From positions 133,944,120 to 134,008,119 of the forward strand of contig OW121741.1 in assembly GCA_933228675.1 (NCBI GenBank): a stretch of DNA of 64,000 bases. The letters are read 5' to 3'. Every line of letters begins with the position of its first letter. Within the stretch, counting starts at the first letter, position 1. The stretch is from Stomorhina lunata. Lineage: Eukaryota; Arthropoda; Insecta; Diptera; Rhiniidae. The position numbers and the translations under genes were made by a program. The notes beneath the pieces were generated by a model. That model saw only the letters and a list, made by a program, of their open reading frames with translations. It was not told the DNA's origin and searched no databases. Of this stretch, positions 56,941 through 64,000 are shown in pieces.

Positions 56941-58129
56941 TATAGTGTAGTAATTTTTTAAGTCTTACAAGATCGACTTTTATACTTGTTTTCATTGTTT
57001 TAGTGTTTGGTAAGCGCTTTTTTAGTTCTATTTTTACATGAATTTTATAAAGTACTTTTCAAGAGTAGATGGGGGCCGCATTTTCTTTAAGTACAATTTT
57101 CTATTGTTATTTTAGTAACCAGAATTTTGTATAGAAAAAAAAAGTGCTAAGCCCTGAGTACAATAGTAGTGTGTTAGTAGCAGTCAGTATTTAGTCGTGT
57201 GTTAGTAGCTGTTTCACAATGTCCTTGCCTACTTTTTTTTATTTTGTAGTTTTCTTTTGATATATATAATTTTTTTTTCTTTTTTTTGCTTTTTCGTCCT
57301 GAGTTCGTCTTTAGTATTTTTCCTGTTTAATGTCGCCTGCTGTTGCTCAAGTGTCATAAAAACTGACACTTGTTTTTATGCGATGTTTTTATTTTGTGTT
57401 ACGTTGTTTACAATTCGTGTTAAAATGTTTTCATACAAGAAAAAAAAAAAGATGATGAAGAAACTGCCAGGAAAAAATGAAAAAAAAAAGAAAAATATAT
57501 AACCGAAAATGATGAAGAATAAAAAAGTGGAAAAACCATTTTTAAATGGCTTAGATGCCAAGTAGTTGTAGTCGGAGATGGCTTGTTGCCCGTTCTTCAC
57601 TTCACTTTTCAGTTCAGATCTCAGTTTAGTTTTTTCTTTATTGTTTGGGTGAGACTAAAAATTTATTTTCTAGTTTGTTTTTGGCTGCTTTTGAATAGCA
57701 GTTTTGTTTCATTGTTATTTAGTCTCAAAAGTCCAAAAAAAAAAAAGTACCAAAACAAGTCAAGTTAAAAGCGAGATTTCCATTTACTCTGAACTACTAC
57801 TAGAGCTTTTTTTGTACTTTTCTCCTGTTTTTTTTTTTCTATTATTTTTGCAATTTTTATTTTCTTTTCTAAATAATAATAAAGAATAAACTTGTGTCGT
57901 GTGTTTTTTTTTTATCCTTTGGTTTAAGGCTTATTTATAAAATATCCTGCAAATGACAAACTACAACTAAACAACAGCCAAACACTACCGACCAACAAAA
58001 ACAAAAAAAAAAACACAAATAACAAGAAATACAAAAATATATACCAAATAATGCTGAATGGGTGAAAATTTTATAGATTGTTAGAAACACAATAACATAT
58101 GAGAATATTAGGAGGGATCCAATAAATTT
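56941..58129. other. Island without recognisable gene
   Basis: T-rich DNA. GTGTGTTAGTAGC occurs twice near 57168 and 57199. Frames of 60-80 codons here consist of Phe/Leu-rich low-complexity sequence. No supported exon. Confidence 0.5.
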
Positions 58130-60530
58130 AATAGAAAATTTTTTAAAAATTTCTTATTTTTATAGCAAATTTTTTTAAAAATTTCTTATTTTTATACAGA
58201 ATTAAAAAAGATTCTTATTTTTTTAGAAAATTTTCAAGATTTTTTTTTTTTTCTAAAGAAAATTTTTTAAAAATTTCTTATTTTAATAGGAAATTTTTTT
58301 AAAATTTCTTATTTTTATAGGACATTTTTAAAAAGTTTCTTATTTTTAAAGGAATTTTTTCAAAAATTTCTTATTTGTTTAAAAAAATTAAAAAAAAAAA
58401 ACTCCTTTTTTTATAAATAAATTTTTCAAAAATTTCTTATTTTTATAAAAAAATTTTAAAAATTTTCTTATTTTTATAAGAAATTTTTCAAAAATTTCTT
58501 GGTTTTATAGGATTTTTTATTTAAAATTTCTGATTTTTTCTACGAAATTTTTTAAAAAATTTTTATTTTTTAAGGAAATTTTTCAAAAATTTCTTATTTT
58601 TTCTAGGAATTTTACAAAAATTTCTTATTTTTATAAAAAAAAATTTCAAAAATTGCTTTTTTTATAAAAGTTTTTAAAAGAAGTTCTTATTTATATAGGA
58701 AATTTTTAAAAATTTCTTATTTTTATAGGAAATTTTTAAAAATTTCTTATTTTTATAGGAAATTTTTAAAAATTTCTTATTTTTATAGGAAATTTTTAAA
58801 AATTTCTTATTTTTATAGGAACTTTTTATAAATTTCTTATTTTTATAGGAAATTTTTAAAAATTTCTTATTTTTATAGGAAATTTTTAAAAATTTCTTAT
58901 TTTTATTAGAAATTTTTAAAAATTTCTTATTTTTATAGGAAATTTTTAAAAATTTCTTATTTTTATAGGAAATTTTTAAAAATTTCTTATTTTTATAGGA
59001 AATTTTCAAAAATTTCTTATTTTTATAGGAAATTTTTAAAAATTTCTTATTTTTATAGGAAATTTTTCAAAACTTTTCTATTTTTTCTTTAGGAAATTTT
59101 TACAAAATTTATTACTTTTAAAGGAATTTTTTCAAAACTTTCTCATTTTTACAAGAAAGTTTTTAAAAATTCTTATTTTTATAGGAAATCTTGTTATTCC
59201 TAAAAAATTTTTCAAAAAATTCATAAAAACATTTTTCAAATATTTCTTAGTTTTATAAGAAATTTTCAAAAATTTCTTATTTTTATAGGAAAATTTCAAA
59301 AAATTTCTTATTTTTCTAAGAAATGTTTCAAAAATTTTTCAAAAAAAAAATTTTAAAAATTTGTTGTTTTTACAGGATATTTTTCAAAATTTTTTTAGAT
59401 TTATAGGAAATTTTTCAAGTTTCTTATTTTTATAGGAAATTTGTCTAATATATCTTATTTTAATAGGAATTTTGTTTTTAAATTTCTTATTTTTATAGGA
59501 ATTTCTTATTTTTTTAAGAAATTTTCAAAAGCTTCTACTTTTTTAAGAAAATTTGCAAAATTGTGTTATTTTTAGATAAAATTTTCCAAAAATTTCTCAT
59601 TTTTATAGGAAATTTTTCAACAAATTTTTTAATTTTATAAGAAATTTTTTAAAATTTTTTTAATTTTATATGAAATTTTTAAAAATTTTCTTGGTTTTAT
59701 AGGAATCTTTTTTTTAAATTACTTGTTTTTATAGGAAATTTTCAAAAATGACTTGTTTTTATAGGAAATTTTCAAAAATTTCATATTTTTTAGGAAATTT
59801 TTCAAAAATTTCCTATTTTTATATATATATTTATAGAAAATTTTTCATAAATTTCTTATTTTTAAAGAAAATTTTTCAAAAATTACTTATATTTATAAGA
59901 AAATTTTCAAAAATTTTTTATTTTCAAAAATTTCTTATTTTGATAGAAATTTTTTCAAAAATTACTTATTTTTATAGGAAATTTTTCAAAAACGTCTTAT
60001 TTTTGTAGGAAATTTTTGAAAAATTTTATATTTTTGTAGGAAATTTTTCAAAAATTTCTTATTTTGGTAGAAAATTTTTCAAGAATTTCTTATTTTTATA
60101 ATTTTTTTTTTTTAATTTCTCATTTTTATAAGAAATTTTTCAAAAATTTCTTATTTTTATAAAAAAAATTTAAACAATTTCCTATTTTTATAAGAAAATT
60201 TTTAAAAATTTGTTATTTTTATAAGAAATTTTTATAAAATTTCTTATTTTTATAAGAAATTTTTTAAAAATTTTTATATTATGAGAAATTTTTCAAAAAC
60301 TTCTTATTTTTATAAGAAATTTTTCAAAAATTTCTTATTTCTATAAGAAATTTTTCAAAAATTTCTTATTTCTATAAGAAATTTTTCGAAAATTTCTTAC
60401 ATTTATAAAAAATTTTTGAAAAATTTCTTATTTTTGTAAGAATTTTTTCAAAAATTTCTTATTTTTAAAGAAAATTTTTCAAAAATTTCTTATTTTTATA
60501 AGAAAATTTTAAAAAATTTTTTAAATTTTT
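58130..60530 (+). repeat. 30-31 bp satellite, plus-oriented array
   Basis: Mostly degenerate units of TATAGGAAATTTTTCAAAAAT. A uniform block at 58690-59060 has lost one base (TTTTTAAAAATTTC) and has a 30-bp period, which is why an open frame of about 110 codons with a 10-residue period runs through it. That frame is a product of the period and not a gene. Confidence 0.95.
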
Positions 60531-61236
60531 TTTCTCTAGTTTTATTTATATTTTCATTGTTGTTGTTTTTTCAGTTTTCTTTAAAAATATATTAATAAAT
60601 ATACAAAAATAAAAAAAAACTTCAAAACCATTTCACTGACTTGGAACCTAAAACCAAAGAAAAAATATTTATCAAAAAAAAAATCTATTGCGGTTTTGCC
60701 AAAATTGTGTTGTTTTATTTTGGCCAATAGACAAATAAAACATGTACACATTTTAGTGCTAAAGAAAATAAATATAAAATTCTCTTCATATATGAGAAAA
60801 GAAAGTAATAAGCCACAGAAATTCCGTGCTATCGTCTTAAATGATAGCGATAACTAAACGATAGACGGACAGAAAGACAGACAGACAGACTAAGTAGAGG
60901 AGGATAAGAAAAGAATCTTTGATTTTCATTTCAATTAAATCGCCATTTAACAAAACTAAATGAACTTCCAAATCTATTTTATGTTATTTCGTTTTATTTT
61001 GTTGATACTTTTACAAAAGCATCAGCAGCAGCAGAAGATAGAAGGAGATCCTCTTGTCCTGTTCTGTCTTTCAGTCTGTCGGTCTGTTAACACGAGCAAA
61101 TGTATTAAGTGTAAATGTTTGAGCTTGAAACTAAAAAGAGGGTGAGTGCGAGCAAGCCCTATAACCAATTTGGCAAGTCAACATCATGCCAATTTTAAGC
61201 ACCTCTGGCGTTGGTTGTTATCTAATCTCGCTGAGC

Positions 61237-61270
61237 TATAAAAATTGCTAAACACTCGCTTTGCAGTCGT
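61237..61270 (+). promoter_or_regulatory. Candidate TATA plus initiator core promoter
   Basis: TATAAAA at 61237-61243 is followed 28 bp later by GCAGTC (61263-61268), close to the insect initiator TCAGTY. The spacing is right for a start near 61265. Downstream is a C/A-rich leader-like stretch, then a GTAAGC splice-donor-like site at 61618. Short AT-rich motifs arise often by chance, so confidence is low. Confidence 0.3.
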
Positions 61271-61770
61271 ATTTGGACACACATACATACATACATTCAG
61301 TTGTCTATGCAAACCTAAACATTCCTACTTGCTTATTCTATACATTTCGATATAGGCATTTAGGAGAAGAGCAAAAAAAGGCCTTCTTAATTCCTAGCAA
61401 AGCTTAAGTGCAAACAGCCTCAAAGTGTAATTTATTGCCGTTTTCTCTAACCGCAAGGATATTTAAACATATCCCTTACCAAAAACCAAACCCCACCAAC
61501 AACAACGACCACAACAATATAGATTTAAACACAAAAAAATAAAATGAAATGAAGTCGGCAACACAACCCAAAGAATGAACAACACAACAAAAATATATAA
61601 AAAAAGATATCCTTGTTGTAAGCCAGCATTTTAATTGAATTTCTGTTACAAAAAAAATATTTTTTGAAGTAGATTTGTGTGCGTGTGTGTTTGTTTGTGC
61701 GACCTCGTCCTTCGAACTTTAAAGAATTCCTAATTAGTTTTTAATACACATACTCGATATACGATTATTG

Positions 61771-61818
61771 GGGAGAAGAGAGAGTAGAAAGTGAGAAAGA
61801 TAGAGAGAGAAAAGAAAA
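61771..61818. promoter_or_regulatory. GA-rich patch, possible GAGA-factor sites
   Basis: Several GAGAG motifs are clustered in about 48 bp. In flies such patches bind GAGA factor near promoters. Here it lies about 500 bp downstream of the candidate start. Confidence 0.3.
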
Positions 61819-62027
61819 GCCTTTGAGTTGTTTTCTTGGAGTCGGAGGCGATTTTCAAACGTAACTAGGTGATTTTATACATTTATCTTTAAATACTTTA
61901 ATTTAATTATCAGCTGTCGATAATCGGCCCATCGCAAGACAGTGGAACGAACTAAGATATTTTTATTTCTAATATATGTTACTTTTTACAAATATTAGAA
62001 GTAAAAACTTACTAACTTATTTATAAA

Positions 62028-62113
62028 TGACTAATAAAATTATCAAAGGCTTATGGTATGAATTTTGTATAGAAAATTTGAGTTATAAGCTCTATTTTTC
62101 GTTTATAAATTAG
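62028..62113 (+). repeat. Dispersed repeat fragment shared with 12018-12120
   Basis: ATCAAAGGCTTATGG, AATTTTGTATAGAAAATTTG, TTATAAGCT and TTTTTCGTTTAT occur in the same order as at 12.0-12.1 kb. It leads straight into the 19-bp repeat. Confidence 0.6.
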
Positions 62114-62114
62114 G

Positions 62115-62757
62115 AGGTTAACTTTTGAGTAAAACTTAGTTTTTGAGTAGAAACTTTGTTTTTGAGTAAAATCTCAGCTATTGAGTATAGACTTAGTTTT
62201 TGAGCAAAAACTTATTTTTTGAGTAAAAACTTAGTTTTTGAGGAAAACTTAGATTTTGAGTAAAAACTTAGTTTTTGAGTAAAAACTCAGCTATTGAGTA
62301 TAGACTTAGTTTTTGAGTGAAGAACTAGTTTTTGAGCACAATCTTAGTTTTTGAGTAAAAACTTAGCTATTAAGTATAGACTTAGTTTTTGAGCAAAAAC
62401 TTATTTTTTGAGTAAAAACTTAGTTTTTGAGTAAAAACTTAGCTTTTGACTAAGAACTTAGTTTTTGAGTAAAAATGTAGTTTTAAAATAAAAATGTATT
62501 TTTTGAGTAAAAAATAAATTTTTGTGCAAAAACTTGGTTTTTGAGTAAGAACTCAATCTTTTTGAGACAAAACTGAGTTTTTAAGTAAAAAAAATGTTGA
62601 GTGCAGTTTTGAGGTATGAAAAAAAGTTTCAGAAAACTCAGTTCTTTAATATTAACTGAGTTTTTGAATTTCAACTAAGTTTTTGTGTTAAAATAGAGAA
62701 TTTGAGCAAAAACTGAGTCTATGAAAAATGCTAAGTTTTTGTTCACAATGAAATTTT
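62115..62757. repeat. 19-bp degenerate tandem repeat
   Basis: About 33 diverged units of GTTTTTGAGTAAAAACTTA. A variant unit, AGCTATTGAGTATAGACTTAG, recurs near 62176, 62289 and 62365, so blocks of several units have been duplicated. It abuts the 12-bp satellite. Confidence 0.9.
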
Positions 62758-64000
62758 GTTAAATGTCTATGTCTATGTCTTAGTCTATGTCTTAGTCTAT
62801 GTCTAAGTCTATGTCTAAGTCTATGTCTTATTCTATGTCTTAGTCTATGTCTTAGTCTATGTCTTAGTCTATGTCTTAGTCTATGTCTTAGTCTATGTCT
62901 TAGTCTATGTCTTAGTCTATGTCTTAGTGTATGTCTTAGTGTATGTCTTAGTGTATGTCTTAGTCTACGTCTTAGTCTATGTCTTAGTCTATGTCTTAGT
63001 CTATGTCTTAGTCTATGTCTTAGTCTATGTCTTAGTCTATGTCTTAGTCTATGTCTTAGTCTATGTCTTAGTCTATGTCTTAGTCTATGTCTTAGTCTAT
63101 GTCTTAGTCTATGTCTTAGTCTATGTCTTAGTCTATGTCTTAGTCTATGTCTTAGTCTATGTCTTATTCTATGTCTTATTCTATGTCTTAGTCTATGTCT
63201 TAGTCTATGTCTTAGTCTATGTCTTAGTCTATGTCTTAGTCTATGTCTTAGTCTATGTCTTAGTCTATGTCTTAGTCTATGTCTTAGTCTATGTCTTAGT
63301 CTATGTCTTAGTGTATGTCTTAGTGTATGTCTTAGTGTATGTCTTAGTCTACGTCTTAGTCTATGTCTTAGTCTATGTCTTAGTCTATGTCTTAGTCTAT
63401 GTCTTAGTCTATGTCTTAGTCTATGTCTTAGTCTATGTCTTAGTCTATGTCTTAGTCTATGTCTTAGTCTATGTCTTAGTCTATGTCTTAGTCTATGTCT
63501 AAGTCTATGTATTAGTCTATGTCCTAGTCTATGTCTTAGTCTATGTCTTAGTCTATGTCTTAGTCTATGTCTTAGTCTGTGTCTTAGTCTATGTCTTAGT
63601 CTATGTCTTAGTCTATGTCTTAGTCTATGTCTTAGTCTATGTCTTAGTCTATGTCTTAGTCTATGTCTTAGTCTATGTCTTAGTCTATGTCTTAGTCTAT
63701 GTCTTAGTCTATGTCTTAGTCTATGTCTTAGTCTATGTCTTAGTCTATGTCTTAGTCTATGTCTTAGTCTATGTCTTAGTCTATGTCTTAGTCTATGTCT
63801 TAGTCTATGTCTTAGTCTATGTCTTAGTCTATGTCTTAGTCTATGTCTTAGTCTATGTCTTAGTCTATGTCTTAGTCTATGTCTTAGTCTATGTCTTAGT
63901 CTATGTCTTAGTCTATGTCTTAGTCTATGTCTTAGTCTATGTCTTAGTCTATGTCTTAGTCTATGTCTTAGTCTATGTCTTAGTCTTTGTCTTAGTCTAT
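62758..64000. repeat. 12-bp satellite TATGTCTTAGTC, runs off the window
   Basis: About 103 units of TCTATGTCTTAG. A variant cluster, three GTGTATGTCTTA units followed by one CTACGTCTTA, occurs at 62927-62970 and again at 63311-63354. The offset is exactly 384 bp (32 units), a higher-order repeat. Because 12 is a multiple of 3, long frames of YVLV repeats exist; they are not genes. Confidence 0.98.

Larger units (their letters stand above)
60531..62027. other. Island with most gene-like regulatory features
   Basis: Holds GATA/CTATCG motifs (60825-60865), a GACA microsatellite (60876-60890), a candidate core promoter (61237-61270), a CAA/ACA-rich stretch resembling a fly 5' UTR (61495-61590) and a GA-rich patch (61771-61818). 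No long open frame is present. A first non-coding exon is possible but unproven. Confidence 0.4.

Noticed and set aside
58674..59009. Open frame of 111 codons with a 10-residue Lys-rich period
   Set aside because: Produced by the 30-bp period of the array. Composition is only what AAAAATTTCTTATTTT can encode.
62927..63502. Open frame of 191 codons with YVLV repeats
   Set aside because: The 12-bp satellite has a period divisible by three and no stop in this frame, so any length of array gives an open frame. No other coding sign.

Overview
The window is about 64 kb of very AT-rich DNA from a eukaryotic nuclear genome, almost certainly a fly and probably a calyptrate (house-fly or blow-fly relatives). 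The evidence is a Ty3/gypsy retrotransposon of insect type, a mariner relic, tRNA-derived SINEs, LINE relics, and island sequence typical of fly introns and intergenic DNA (CATA/TGTATG-rich, poly-T runs). The order within Diptera is inference. I see no complete host protein-coding gene.

Layout. More than half of the window is satellite-like arrays with short units. 1-1362 and 3247-4925 hold 31-bp units built on TTTTCTATAGAAAA. 1363-14775 is a mosaic of old transposons: LINE relics at 6.3 and 6.9 kb, a 132-bp tandem repeat at 7.2-7.9 kb, two SINE families (three copies of one, one of the other), an internally deleted mariner at 9.05-9.58 kb, and an 0.8-kb dispersed repeat at 10.1-10.85 kb. 14776-17935 is a two-part 31-bp array. 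19859-28281 is a 30-bp array with inverted ends; a young LTR retrotransposon (20276-26660, minus strand) is inserted in it. 29486-31711 is a related array with the same right-hand end. 34010-40975 is a 28-bp array with 1.07- and 1.72-kb higher-order duplications. 42740-60530 holds AGGAAATTTTT-type arrays in alternating orientation, separated by islands of about 1 kb. 62115-62757 is a 19-bp repeat, followed by a 12-bp satellite that runs off the end of the window.

The one intact protein is the retrotransposon gag-pol, 1587 residues from its first in-frame ATG. Its LTRs are 642 bp each and look identical by eye, and it has a 4-bp TTAT target duplication, a primer-binding site and a polypurine tract, so it is very recent. 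Its integrase tail carries an AT-hook-like KRGRP motif followed by a Gln/Asn-rich stretch.

The best candidate for something undescribed is the array host of that retrotransposon. It is a foldback-like unit of about 2 kb (without the LTR element): two inverted ends of about 38 bp, a 30-bp repeat array between them that flips orientation near the right end, and a second copy of the right end closing the next array at 31.7 kb. Together with the conserved 28-31 bp unit length across arrays of different sequence and the alternating array orientation, it suggests that at least some of these satellites were spread by a transposable element with repeat-filled inverted arms. The most promoter-like host sequence is near 61.24 kb (TATA plus initiator, GA-rich downstream), in an island just before the terminal repeats.
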